From Paenibacillus_I sp035510375 (lineage in GTDB: Bacteria; Bacillota; Bacilli; Paenibacillales; Paenibacillaceae): a DNA stretch of 64,000 nt. The notes below the pieces were generated by a model. It searched no databases, was not told the DNA's origin, and was given only the letters and a program-made list of their open reading frames with translations. Numbering within the stretch: the first letter of the stretch is position 1; each line of letters begins with the position of its first letter. Of the stretch, positions 51,585 through 60,378 are shown one piece after another. A program made the translations under genes and the position numbers. Where the stretch lies: NCBI RefSeq assembly GCF_035510375.1, contig NZ_DATKHG010000028.1; one strand, given 5' to 3'.

Positions 51585-52409
51585 TTATTTTACCGATCCC
51601 ATCATCCCGGCCACGAAATGCTTCTGCATGATGAAGAAGATGAGCGCCGTCGGCAGCGTTGCGATCACGATGGCCGTCATAATAACGCCATAATCCGGGG
51701 TGTAGCCCGCGCCGAGGTTGGAGATGAGCAGGGGGATCGTCTGATTCTCCGGCGACTGCAGCACGACGAGCGGCCACAGGTAATTGTTCCAGCTTGCCAT
51801 GAAGGTGATAATCGCGGCGGCCGCGTAAGTCGTTTTCATGGTCGGCACATAAATGCGGAAGAAGACGCCGAGCTCGCTCAAGCCGTCGATGCGGCCCGCT
51901 TCCAGCATATCCTTCGGGAACATTTGGGTGCTCTGACGGAAGAAAAAGATCAGAAACGCCGACACCATCGCCGGCAGCACCACGGACGACAAGGTATCGA
52001 TGCCGATGAGAGGCATGGTCTGCGAAATCGAACCGAACATCCGGAACAACGGCACCATCAGTGCGGCGAACGGAATCATCATCGACAGCAGCAGAATATT
52101 GAATACGATATCCTTGGCCCGGCTTCTGAATATTTCAAAGCCGTAGCCTGCGAGCGATCCGATCAGCAGTGCGAGGATCGTAGTCGAAACGGATATTTGG
52201 GCAGAGTTTATCAATGCCGGCACAAGTTCGACGGTATCAAGCAATTTCGTAAAGTTTGCGCCCAGGTTGTTTCCCGGCAGCAGCCGGCCCTTGGTCACGT
52301 CAACCGATTTGTTTGTAGCGCTCACGATCATCCACAGGAACGGAAACACCGACGCCAGGGAGACGATGGTCAGAACGATATACGTAAGCGTGCGTTTCAC
52401 TTTATGCAT
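51585..52409 (-). CDS. Carbohydrate ABC transporter permease, MalG type (module 3)
   Basis: A 274-residue CUT1-class permease; the coupling-loop region reads LEAGRIDGLSELGVFFRIYVP (about residues 166-187). The start touches the MalF stop (one-base overlap). The EAA motif is weaker than in the two other modules (EAGRIDG for EAAxIDG) but the fold is intact. Confidence 0.92.
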   Translation of the reverse strand: MHKVKRTLTYIVLTIVSLASVFPFLWMIVSATNKSVDVTKGRLLPGNNLGANFTKLLDTVELVPALINSAQISVSTTILALLIGSLAGYGFEIFRSRAKDIVFNILLLSMMIPFAALMVPLFRMFGSISQTMPLIGIDTLSSVVLPAMVSAFLIFFFRQSTQMFPKDMLEAGRIDGLSELGVFFRIYVPTMKTTYAAAAIITFMASWNNYLWPLVVLQSPENQTIPLLISNLGAGYTPDYGVIMTAIVIATLPTALIFFIMQKHFVAGMMGSVK

Positions 52410-53302
52410 TATTTTCTGTCACCTGCCACTCTGAACTGAATGATGGAGAAGATGACGATCATAATCACGATCGCGTACGAAACGGTCGCGGCATAACCGA
52501 AGTCAGGCGTGTATTTGAATGAGAGATTGTAAATGTATTGGGAAATGGACATCGTCGCATTGCCCGGTCCGCCTCTCGTAATATTCATCACTTCATCAAA
52601 CAGCTGGAGCGTACCGATCGTCGATGTGATGGACGTAAACAGAATAATCGGCTTCAGAATCGGAACGGTAATCTTGTAAAATTGCTGGAAAGCGTTGGCG
52701 CCGTCGATTCTGGCCGCTTCATAGATCGAATTGTCAATGTTCTGCAGCGCGGAAAGGTAAAAAATCATGTTGTAGCCCGTCCAGCGCCAAGTGATCGCAA
52801 TGATGATGGTGATTTTCGCCCAGAACGGATCCGTGAGCCATTGGATCGGCGCGGAAATAATCGAAAGCTTGAGCAGCATCAGATTGATCAGACCGGCCTG
52901 GCCGAATAAATATTTGAAAATAACCGAATACGCGACGAGCGAGGTAACGGCAGGGAGGAATATGGCGGTACGGAATAAGCCTTTGCATTTCAGCTTCGGG
53001 TCATTGAGTAAAACCGACACGAACAGCGCCAGCACAATCATGATCGGTACCTGCACAAGCAAATAAATAACGGTGTTTCTCACGGAAGCCAGGAATGTCG
53101 GATCCTTGAACAGCCGGATGTAATTATCGAAGCCGACGAATTTGAGGTTCGTGCCGGCACCGGACTGAAAAGACATCATAAGCGCTTGAATCATCGGATA
53201 AAAATAAAACAGCGCAATCATGGCGACGGCCAATATAATGAAGGACCAGCCCAGGACGGCCGTTTTTGCTCCGATGCTTCTGTTTGATTTCGCTGCTATC
53301 AC
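52409..53302 (-). CDS. Carbohydrate ABC transporter permease, MalF type (module 3)
   Basis: A 297-residue permease with six helices and coupling loop YEAARIDGANAFQQFYKITVP (about residues 190-210). Follows the binding-protein gene after a terminator-like hairpin. No ATPase gene is in the operon. Confidence 0.93.
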   Translation of the reverse strand: MIAAKSNRSIGAKTAVLGWSFIILAVAMIALFYFYPMIQALMMSFQSGAGTNLKFVGFDNYIRLFKDPTFLASVRNTVIYLLVQVPIMIVLALFVSVLLNDPKLKCKGLFRTAIFLPAVTSLVAYSVIFKYLFGQAGLINLMLLKLSIISAPIQWLTDPFWAKITIIIAITWRWTGYNMIFYLSALQNIDNSIYEAARIDGANAFQQFYKITVPILKPIILFTSITSTIGTLQLFDEVMNITRGGPGNATMSISQYIYNLSFKYTPDFGYAATVSYAIVIMIVIFSIIQFRVAGDRK

Positions 53303-53324
53303 TTCAAGTCACCCCTAACGTAGG

Positions 53325-53364
53325 CTTGAAAATAAGAGCCTTGGGAGGAGAGATCCCAAGGCAT
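53325..53364 (-). terminator. Hairpin after the module 3 binding-protein gene
   Basis: GCCTTGGG and CCCAAGGC pair with a nine-base loop, followed on the minus strand by TCTTATTTTC. Located between the binding-protein stop and the permease start. Confidence 0.7.
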
Positions 53365-53381
53365 CCGGTCGGCTTGGCGCT

Positions 53382-54689
53382 TTACTTCAGTTGTGCTTCC
53401 GCCTGTGCCTGCGCATCGGCGAGAACCTGATCGATCGGCTTGCCGCCGAGGTAGTTCTGCATTTCCACAATCAGGATGTCTTCGATTGCATACGTGTGCA
53501 GGCCGTAGTTGACTTGCGGGATTTGCTCCGTCATAGCCGCGAATTCGGCGATAATCTTCTGGCCTGAGAAGAATTCGTCGGCAACTTGATAAGTGCCGCT
53601 GCCGGCTGCCGGCTTGAATGTTCCGATCGCCCCGATTTCCGTGATGAACTTCTCATATACATCAACGCTGGAGCCGAAGGTCTTTGCCAGGAAGTCGGCT
53701 GCCTTCTCTTTGCCCGGAACGTTCAGGACATACCAGGAGCTTCCGCCCAGATTGGACGCGTTAACGGAGTTTGCTGCGCCCGGCAGCTTAGGCTGGCCGA
53801 CCATCGCCCATTTTCCGGATTGGGAAGCCTCCTGCTTAATGGACGGCGTGATCCAGTTCCCTGTAGGCACGGAAGCAACTTGATCGCCGTTAAAGCCGGC
53901 CAGGAATTGGCTCCAGTCGGATACCGGGTTAACGATGCCTGCGTCAAGCAGCTTTTTATACGTTTCGAAGGCGATCTTCAGCTCTGCGTTGCCGGCCAGG
54001 TTAGGCGTCAGGCCGTCCTCTTTGAGGTACCAGGAGCCTGCGGATTGAATCATCGTCCGGATGATGCCGAGATCGTTAGGATCCAGGGAAAGCATGTTTT
54101 TACCGGTGGCTTCTTTTACCTTTTTGCCGATTTCGATATATTGATCCCAATCGATGCCTTTCAGATCGTCCACCGTGTAGCCGGCTTGCTGCAGGTAATC
54201 CGTTCTTACATACAACCCGGTTACGCCGGTATCGAACGGAACGCCGTAGTTTTTGCCGTCCATGCTGGTTGCCGCAACCTTGTACTCTGCGAAATCCTCC
54301 GGCTTGAAGGTGCCGGTCAATTCATAGAAAGCATCCGGATAAGCCTGCAGGAAGCTTTGCGCCCGGTAGTCTTCGATGAGCACAATGTTCGGAAGTCCTT
54401 TCGTTGTGCCGGAGCTCAGGCCCGTGTTCAGCTTCTGAACGATGTCCGCTTGCGCGTTCTCGACGATATTCAATTTGAAATCGGGAAACTCTTTGTTGTA
54501 GGCTTCTTGCGCGATGTTCAGCGCTTTAATATTGAAAACCGGGTCCCACGCCCATACGGTTATTTCATTCGTCTCCGCCGTCTGTCCTCCGCCGGCGCCA
54601 TTGTTTGCGGTTTCACTATTGTCCGAGCCTGAGGAACATGCACTGAGGATCAAGATGCTGACCAACAATAAAGCGATTACTTTTTTCAT
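53382..54689 (-). CDS. Sugar ABC transporter solute-binding lipoprotein (module 3)
   Basis: A 435-residue MalE-like lipoprotein with lipobox ILSAC at about residues 14-18, linker, and binding-fold segments (EITVWAWDPVFNIKALNIAQ, VPFDTGVTGLYVRTDYL, SVPTGNWITPSIKQEASQSG). First structural gene of module 3, 183 bases downstream of the kinase gene. The GH2 enzyme in the operon suggests a beta-galactoside ligand. Confidence 0.93.
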   Translation of the reverse strand: MKKVIALLLVSILILSACSSGSDNSETANNGAGGGQTAETNEITVWAWDPVFNIKALNIAQEAYNKEFPDFKLNIVENAQADIVQKLNTGLSSGTTKGLPNIVLIEDYRAQSFLQAYPDAFYELTGTFKPEDFAEYKVAATSMDGKNYGVPFDTGVTGLYVRTDYLQQAGYTVDDLKGIDWDQYIEIGKKVKEATGKNMLSLDPNDLGIIRTMIQSAGSWYLKEDGLTPNLAGNAELKIAFETYKKLLDAGIVNPVSDWSQFLAGFNGDQVASVPTGNWITPSIKQEASQSGKWAMVGQPKLPGAANSVNASNLGGSSWYVLNVPGKEKAADFLAKTFGSSVDVYEKFITEIGAIGTFKPAAGSGTYQVADEFFSGQKIIAEFAAMTEQIPQVNYGLHTYAIEDILIVEMQNYLGGKPIDQVLADAQAQAEAQLK

Positions 54690-54722
54690 TGCTTCCGCCC
54701 CTTATCTGAGTAGTTTGCAGAT

Positions 54723-54744
54723 TGTAAGCGCTGTCCCGCTTACA
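54723..54744. promoter_or_regulatory. Palindromic cre-like site before module 3
   Basis: TGTAAGCG and CGCTTACA are exact complements six bases apart. The left half plus spacer (TGTAAGCGCTGTCC) fits cre at 12 of 14 positions. It lies about 35 bases upstream of the binding-protein start, so it may be a CcpA site or the regulator's operator. Confidence 0.5.
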
Positions 54745-54871
54745 CTTCTAGGATAGCATCCGCAACGTATCGGCCGTTAGGACGATCTTTTACTGAATTT
54801 GTGATATTATCACATGTTGTACACGCTTTCATTGAGCGTGTTTGTATTATTTTTAGAAACATGTACATTTT

Positions 54872-56650
54872 TTATTCCGCAACAAGCGGCAGTACGATCC
54901 GGACCTTGGTGCCTTCGCCCCGTTCGCTTGAAATCGACACGCCATAAGCTTCGCCGTAAATCAGCTTAATCCGCTCATTTACATTGCGCACCCCGATGCC
55001 TGTGAACAGCTGCCGTTTGTTTTTGACATTGGGAAGCGCACTGTCAACCGTCACCTCCATACCGTCGCCGTTATCCACGACTTCGCAGATCAGCAATTCG
55101 CCTTCCCGCCACACCATTACATGGATAGATCCCTCGGGCTTGCGGTTGAACGCATGAAAGAAGGAATTCTCTATAAAAGGCTGAAGAATCAGTCGCGGAA
55201 TCTGGTATTGCAGGCAGTCCGGCGCTGCGAAATAGCTCACCTTAATCCGGTCTCCGTATCTTTTCTGATTGATGAAGACATAATTTTTCAGATTCACAAG
55301 CTCCTGCCCGATCGTGATCGTCTCGCTCACATGGCCGATTGCGTTTTGAAGCAGCGAGATGAGCGCGTTGATCGTGGCAGCCGCTTCTTCCTTGCTCCCT
55401 TGCTGCACCAGGAATTTGATCGAGGCAAGCGTATTGTACAGAAAATGCGGGTTGATCTGCTGCTGCAGCGCTTCAAGCTCCGCGTTGCGGATCTGCTTCT
55501 GGGACTGTACGAGCTTCTCCACATAATCATGCAGCTCATCAAGCATCGCATTGAATGCGTGCCCGATTTGTCTCGTCTCGTAGCTGCCGCCGACTTTCAC
55601 ATAGTGGCTGAAATCGAATTTTGACGCGCTGCCGATTTGACGGACCAGCATCGATAACGATCGGGTCAGCCGCCGGGAAATCAGAAATACGATCAGAAGC
55701 GCCGCCATGACCACCGCGGCAACAATCAGGACAATCGCTTTGCGGTCGATGAAATGGCCGATTGCGGTCTGCTTGTCGATGAGATTAACCAAATACATAT
55801 CGAACGGCGCAAGATATTCGGACAGTACGATAAGTTCCTTGCCCATGACCTTTGCGGTGCGATAATCCCCGGATGTCCGTTCCATCTCTGCCGCATAGCC
55901 CAGCAGTTCCATGGCTTTGTCGCCGATTAAATCGGTTCTGTTGCTGGACACAATAACGCCCGATCTGTCCATGACGAGGATATCATTGCCCGGGCTGGTG
56001 TAGTTGGCATAGAAGCTTTTCCATTCACTTTCGGGTATCGCGAAATACATCGTTCCGTAGCTTTTTCCGGTCATTCGTTCCATCAGGGCTTTGGAGGCGA
56101 CAATCGTCGGTTCGGCGCCCACCGCCTTTGCTTGCCGGGAGTAATCATATTGGTAGAACAGCCTTGTCGGCTTTAACCGCGTATCGCGGGTAATCGGGTG
56201 ATTCCGCAGCTCTTCGTCATTAATCGGCCAATACGTGCGGTCCGTGGAATAGCCGATGCCGTTGATGCCCATCACATAGACTCCCGCCTCATAGGCTTCC
56301 AGACTGGAGCTGACGCGCTTCATTTGTTGACTAAGATTATAATAAGCCCGCAGCAGCTTAACCGGGTCGGTGTACTCCTCCGATAAAATCCGCTTGATCG
56401 TGCCGCTCTGCGCGACATTGTTCGAGGCGATCACGACGGACTGATGATAGGACTCGAAGCTTTCCTTGATCTGCGTCAGCACTTTGAAGTTGGTAATGCT
56501 GAACGTTTCGATAAAAAAGCGTTCCGACATGCGGATGGTGGTCCAGGTGATAATAACGGTAACCGCAATGATGCTTACGACCGTGACGAGGAACATTTTC
56601 ACCAGAAGGCCGCTTTGCTTGAATCTGCCCGAGAACAATCGCATATCCAT
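54872..56650 (-). CDS. Sensor histidine kinase, YesM type (module 3)
   Basis: A 592-residue membrane kinase: first helix at about 15-38, extracellular sensor domain to about 300, second helix (about 305-325), HAMP, phospho-acceptor His in QQQINPHFLYNTLASI, and ATPase boxes LQPFIENSFFHAF, DNGDGME and GIGVRNVNERI. It follows its response regulator by eight bases, the reverse of the gene order in module 2. Confidence 0.95.
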   Translation of the reverse strand: MDMRLFSGRFKQSGLLVKMFLVTVVSIIAVTVIITWTTIRMSERFFIETFSITNFKVLTQIKESFESYHQSVVIASNNVAQSGTIKRILSEEYTDPVKLLRAYYNLSQQMKRVSSSLEAYEAGVYVMGINGIGYSTDRTYWPINDEELRNHPITRDTRLKPTRLFYQYDYSRQAKAVGAEPTIVASKALMERMTGKSYGTMYFAIPESEWKSFYANYTSPGNDILVMDRSGVIVSSNRTDLIGDKAMELLGYAAEMERTSGDYRTAKVMGKELIVLSEYLAPFDMYLVNLIDKQTAIGHFIDRKAIVLIVAAVVMAALLIVFLISRRLTRSLSMLVRQIGSASKFDFSHYVKVGGSYETRQIGHAFNAMLDELHDYVEKLVQSQKQIRNAELEALQQQINPHFLYNTLASIKFLVQQGSKEEAAATINALISLLQNAIGHVSETITIGQELVNLKNYVFINQKRYGDRIKVSYFAAPDCLQYQIPRLILQPFIENSFFHAFNRKPEGSIHVMVWREGELLICEVVDNGDGMEVTVDSALPNVKNKRQLFTGIGVRNVNERIKLIYGEAYGVSISSERGEGTKVRIVLPLVAE

Positions 56651-56658
56651 CCCATTTC

Positions 56659-58215
56659 TTATCGCGAAAGTTGTTTGCGTCGGTACTGGCTGGGCGACAA
56701 ACCCGTGATCTTTTTGAACACCTTGCAGAAATAACTGTGATCCGAATAACCGACCATGCCGCCGATTTCGGAGATGTAGGCATTGTCCTTGACGAGCAGC
56801 TCCGAGGCTTTGGCAATCCTGACACTGTTCAAATATTCAATGAAGCCTTCCTTGTTGTGCGCGGCAAAATAGCTGGAAAGATAAGACGGGTTAAAATGAA
56901 AATGTTTCGCCACCTCGGTCAAGGTCAGCGGCTCCGCATAATGCTGGTCGATATAGTCAAGGAGCTTTCTCATATTCGGGTTTCCCGTCTGGTGGTTATT
57001 CCCGGCCGCGATGCATTGTTCCGCTTCCTTGATAAAGCGGTTCAGATGGCCCGCCGCTTGTCGGGCATGCCGGGCTTGATCGATGGCTTTGAAGTAGGCG
57101 TATTTCGCGCCATCCAAATCCTTGGTGTCATAATTCATGTTGCCGAGCAGGACGGTTACATTAAAGATGATGTTGCTGAGAAAGGATTTGAACGTGAATG
57201 CATCATTCGTATAACATCCGGACAACACCGCCACATGCTCCTGCAGATAACCGAAGGCCGCTTCGAAGCGTTCCCTCTTGATTTCCGCCGTGAATTTCTC
57301 CAGATTGAAGCTCTCGCATTTCGGCTCCGGTATCGGAAGCTCACGCGGTATAACGAGCCGTCGGTCGGGAAAGTAGAAGCGATGCTGCAGCAGCAGCTTC
57401 CTGCTCTCTTTGTAGACCGCGCCCAGCTTCGAAAACTCGCCGAACGGCTCGCTCAGGGCGAAGGCGGCCTCCGGCGCGCAATCGGCGATGTCTCTCGCAG
57501 CGGAGATCAAGTTATCCGGATTCGCCTCCTCAAAGTTCAGGACAATGACAAGCGAATGCCCGCCGGCCGGGAACGCATGGCAAACCACCCGGCCGGCCCG
57601 CTCGTGAAAGGACCTTTCCAGCTTGTCCTGCAGCCGATGCGATTCGGTCCCCTCTTCTGCGGCCGGGCTGTCAAAATCCGCGGCAAGCAGGCAAAAACGC
57701 TTATATGGAAAGGTCTGTGTCACCGTTTCCGTATCATAAACGGTCTCGAAGCCGTTCACCAATCTGTCGATCATTTGCGAAAGCGAAGGCTCCGAACCGT
57801 TTGCTTGCTCCGTAAACTGCAGAGACGGAATGCGGCCTGCGGCCGACTTCAGTGTATCAAGCAGTCCCTGCGCCTCCAACTTGGGCTTTAATATATAATC
57901 GGCCACTCCGCTCTGAAAGGTAGACCTGACATAATCGAATTCTCCGAAGCTGCTTAGGACGATCACTTCAATATCCGGGTATCGGGCCTTGACGGTTCTT
58001 GTCAATTGCTCACCGTCCATGATCGGCATTACGATATCGGTAATGATAATGTGCGGGCGGAGAGTTTCGATCGACTCAAGCGCTTCCTGCCCGTTCGAGG
58101 CTTCGCCGACGATCTCGAACCCTTCCCGCTCCCAATTCAGATAGTGCTTGATTCCCTGTCTGATCAATATCTCATCGTCTACAATAAGCACTCTGCAAAG
58201 TTCTCCGGCGGTCAA
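56659..58215 (-). CDS. Response regulator, YesN type (module 3)
   Basis: A 518-residue regulator. Receiver domain at residues 1-125 with phospho-acceptor Asp60 in IIITDIVMP and Lys in YILKPK; a 280-residue middle region of unknown role; two AraC-type helix-turn-helix motifs at the end (LTLTEVAKHFHFNPSYLSSY, YISEIGGMVGYSDHSYFCKV). TTG at 58215 is the likely start, six bases after GGGGGG; the upstream extension has no receiver homology. It probably activates the GH2 module. Confidence 0.93.
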   Translation of the reverse strand: MTAGELCRVLIVDDEILIRQGIKHYLNWEREGFEIVGEASNGQEALESIETLRPHIIITDIVMPIMDGEQLTRTVKARYPDIEVIVLSSFGEFDYVRSTFQSGVADYILKPKLEAQGLLDTLKSAAGRIPSLQFTEQANGSEPSLSQMIDRLVNGFETVYDTETVTQTFPYKRFCLLAADFDSPAAEEGTESHRLQDKLERSFHERAGRVVCHAFPAGGHSLVIVLNFEEANPDNLISAARDIADCAPEAAFALSEPFGEFSKLGAVYKESRKLLLQHRFYFPDRRLVIPRELPIPEPKCESFNLEKFTAEIKRERFEAAFGYLQEHVAVLSGCYTNDAFTFKSFLSNIIFNVTVLLGNMNYDTKDLDGAKYAYFKAIDQARHARQAAGHLNRFIKEAEQCIAAGNNHQTGNPNMRKLLDYIDQHYAEPLTLTEVAKHFHFNPSYLSSYFAAHNKEGFIEYLNSVRIAKASELLVKDNAYISEIGGMVGYSDHSYFCKVFKKITGLSPSQYRRKQLSR

Positions 58216-58315
58216 GACGATCCCCCCAAAATCATAACTTCGGCCATGCATATTACGAAAGAGCTCTTGTCTATTATATCCGTATCGACAAACAAGGCGC
58301 CACTTCAGCACAAAG

Positions 58316-58366
58316 TAAAAAGAACAGCCGTCGCGGGCAGATTGTCCGCCAGCTGTTCTCGCAGTT
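58316..58366 (-). terminator. Terminator of the malic enzyme gene
   Basis: On the minus strand GAACAGCTG pairs with GGCTGTTC around a GC-rich inner part, followed by TTTTTAC. It lies 43 bases past the malic enzyme stop. Confidence 0.7.
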
Positions 58367-58408
58367 CGAAAAACATGTAACCGCCGATCGCTTAAACCAG
58401 CGGCCGGC

Positions 58409-59812
58409 TCACCGGAATTCGGGCGGTGTCCGCCTGGCGACACCGGTCAGAATGGCCGCTTCGATGACGGCATGGCGCACCTTCGCCACGACGTGTTCGT
58501 TGAAAATGCTCGGGATGATGTACTGCTCGTTCAACTCGGACGCCGACACGACGGATGCGATCGCGCGCGCCGCGGCCAGCTTCATCGGCTCGTTGATCGC
58601 CCGGGCCCGGCAATCCAGCGTCCCCCGAAACAGGCCCGGGAATACAAGAACATTGTTGATCTGGTTCGGATAGTCGCTCCTTCCCGTCGCGAGAACACGC
58701 ACAAGCGGAAGAGCTTCCTCCGGAGCGATCTCGGGCTGCGGATTGGCCATGGCGAACACGATCCGCTCCGGCGCCATGCGCCGCACGTCTTCCGCGCTCA
58801 GGACGCCGCCTCGCGAAACGCCGATAAAAACATCCGCCCCGGCAATCACATCCCGCAAGGCGCCGGGCGCATCCTCCACCTGCGGCTGCTCGGCAAGCCA
58901 TCTCCACATCGGATAAGGATAGCCGCCGCCCCGGACGATAGCGCCCTCCCGGTCGACGGGAACAAGCCGCCGGACACCGGCCGCCAGCAGCATTTTGCAG
59001 ATGGACACGCCCGCCGCGCCGATGCCGTTCACGACGACCCGGACATCGCCGACCTTTTTGCCGGTCACCTTCAGCGCGTTCAGGAGCCCTGCGATCACGA
59101 CAATCGCGGTTCCGTGCTGGTCGTCGTGAAAAACGGGAATATCCAGCTCCTCAACCAGCCTGGACTCGATCTCGAAGCACCGCGGCGAGCTGATATCCTC
59201 CAGATTGATGCCGCCGAAGATCGGGCTGATCGCCTTGATCGTGCGGATGATTTCCTCCGTATCCTTCGTGTCCAGACACACCGGGAACGCGTCGACGCCG
59301 GCAAGCTGCTTGAACAGCATCGCCTTGCCCTCCATGACCGGAGCCGCCGCGTAAGGACCGATGTCGCCGAGTCCGAGCACGGCCGTTCCGTCGGTCACCA
59401 CCGCCACCGTATTGCGTTTGATCGTCAGCGAGTAAGCTTTGTCGACGCTTTCATGAATCGCCATGGAAACACGGGCCACGCCGGGCGTATACACCCTGGA
59501 CAAGTCGTCCCGGTTGCGGACCGGCATATTCGGCTGCACTGAAATTTTGCCCCCCAGATGGGCCAGGAACGTGCGGTCGGACACGTTGACGACCGTAATG
59601 CCGTCCATCCGCTTCAAACAATCGACAACATGCGTCTCCTCGTGATCGACAACATGAATCGTAATGTCGCGCACGGAAATGTCCGGGCCGGGCCGGATGA
59701 CGTCGATCGAAGTAATGTCGCCGCCGGCTTTGCTGACCGCCGATGCGACATCGCCGAAGCTGACCAGACGGTGATTCAATTCCAGACGCAGAATGATGCT
59801 GTTATAAGCCAT
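58409..59812 (-). CDS. NAD-dependent malic enzyme with N-terminal ACT domain
   Basis: A 467-residue enzyme that oxidatively decarboxylates malate to pyruvate. Residues 1-80 form an ACT regulatory domain (LRLELNHRLVSFGDVASAVS, DITIHVVDHEETHVVDCLKR). The malic domain follows with catalytic Tyr in SRVYTPGVA, TDGTAVLGLGDIGP and the metal site in VFHDDQHGTAIV, then the NAD domain (VVNGIGAAGVSICKML, FAMANPQPEI, YPNQINNVLVFPGLFRG). The ACT-fused form occurs in some Bacilli. It is divergent from a ferredoxin gene with a palindromic operator candidate between. Confidence 0.95.
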   Translation of the reverse strand: MAYNSIILRLELNHRLVSFGDVASAVSKAGGDITSIDVIRPGPDISVRDITIHVVDHEETHVVDCLKRMDGITVVNVSDRTFLAHLGGKISVQPNMPVRNRDDLSRVYTPGVARVSMAIHESVDKAYSLTIKRNTVAVVTDGTAVLGLGDIGPYAAAPVMEGKAMLFKQLAGVDAFPVCLDTKDTEEIIRTIKAISPIFGGINLEDISSPRCFEIESRLVEELDIPVFHDDQHGTAIVVIAGLLNALKVTGKKVGDVRVVVNGIGAAGVSICKMLLAAGVRRLVPVDREGAIVRGGGYPYPMWRWLAEQPQVEDAPGALRDVIAGADVFIGVSRGGVLSAEDVRRMAPERIVFAMANPQPEIAPEEALPLVRVLATGRSDYPNQINNVLVFPGLFRGTLDCRARAINEPMKLAAARAIASVVSASELNEQYIIPSIFNEHVVAKVRHAVIEAAILTGVARRTPPEFR

Positions 59813-59889
59813 GCGGCATTGCCCCTTCCGAAAGTGGAGATCAGGTTCGATGCATGAACGGTGAATCGAAACCTATCTCGTCTATCATC

Positions 59890-59914
59890 ATACCAAATCT
59901 ATTGCATTTGGTAT
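59890..59914. promoter_or_regulatory. Operator-like palindrome between malic enzyme and ferredoxin
   Basis: ATACCAAAT (59890-59898) and ATTTGGTAT (59906-59914) are exact complements seven bases apart, in the divergent promoter gap; a GGTATACC palindrome and a further TATGGTA follow. The spacing (16 bases centre to centre) suits a dimeric regulator. Which protein binds is unknown. Confidence 0.55.
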
Positions 59915-59970
59915 ACCATAAACCAAAATAATATGGTACACTGGGCGTATACCCAAGGGAGGGAATCCGA

Positions 59971-60309
59971 ATGCCGATCATTACATTCCAGACCTCTGGC
60001 AAATCCATCGAGGTCCCACAAGACGCGAATCTGTTGCGGACGTCCATTCGTCACGAAGGCTCCGTCCCCTTCAAATGCGGAGGCGGACTTTGCGGCACCT
60101 GCAAGGTGCGAATCGTCGACGGGAACGGCAACCTGAGCAGGATTATGAAGAAGGAAGTGGACCGGCTCGGCCAAGAAAAGCTCGATCAAGGCTTCCGGCT
60201 CGCCTGTCAAACGTTCGTTACAGGGGACGTTACGATCGCATGGGGAGAACAGGACATCGAAAGGTTGAATAAAATCGCGCAGCGGCGCATCAATGCGGCG
60301 AGTCAATGA
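59971..60309 (+). CDS. Plant-type [2Fe-2S] ferredoxin
   Basis: A 112-residue electron carrier. Cluster ligands are Cys36, Cys41 and Cys44 (KCGGGLCGTC) with Cys79 in RLACQ, the CX4CX2CX34C pattern of chloroplast-type ferredoxins. GGGAGGG lies nine bases before the ATG. It stands alone, convergent with the GMC oxidoreductases, and its partner is not shown here; it could serve a P450 or other oxygenase elsewhere. Confidence 0.92.
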   Translation: MPIITFQTSGKSIEVPQDANLLRTSIRHEGSVPFKCGGGLCGTCKVRIVDGNGNLSRIMKKEVDRLGQEKLDQGFRLACQTFVTGDVTIAWGEQDIERLNKIAQRRINAASQ

Positions 60310-60313
60310 TGAA

Positions 60314-60351
60314 CCGGCGGCAGGAGCGCAAGCCCGGCCGCCCCTTTTTTT
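60314..60351 (+). terminator. Terminator of the ferredoxin gene
   Basis: GGCGGC (60316-60321) and GCCGCC (60337-60342) pair, followed by two C and a T7 run. It lies immediately after the ferredoxin stop. Confidence 0.7.
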
Positions 60352-60378
60352 GCCGGTCCGGCGCGCTGGGAGATGAAC

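Noticed and set aside
50403..52439. A 678-codon plus-strand open frame
   Set aside because: Antisense to the GH2 enzyme and a permease; rich in His/Arg, with no recognisable fold or start signal.
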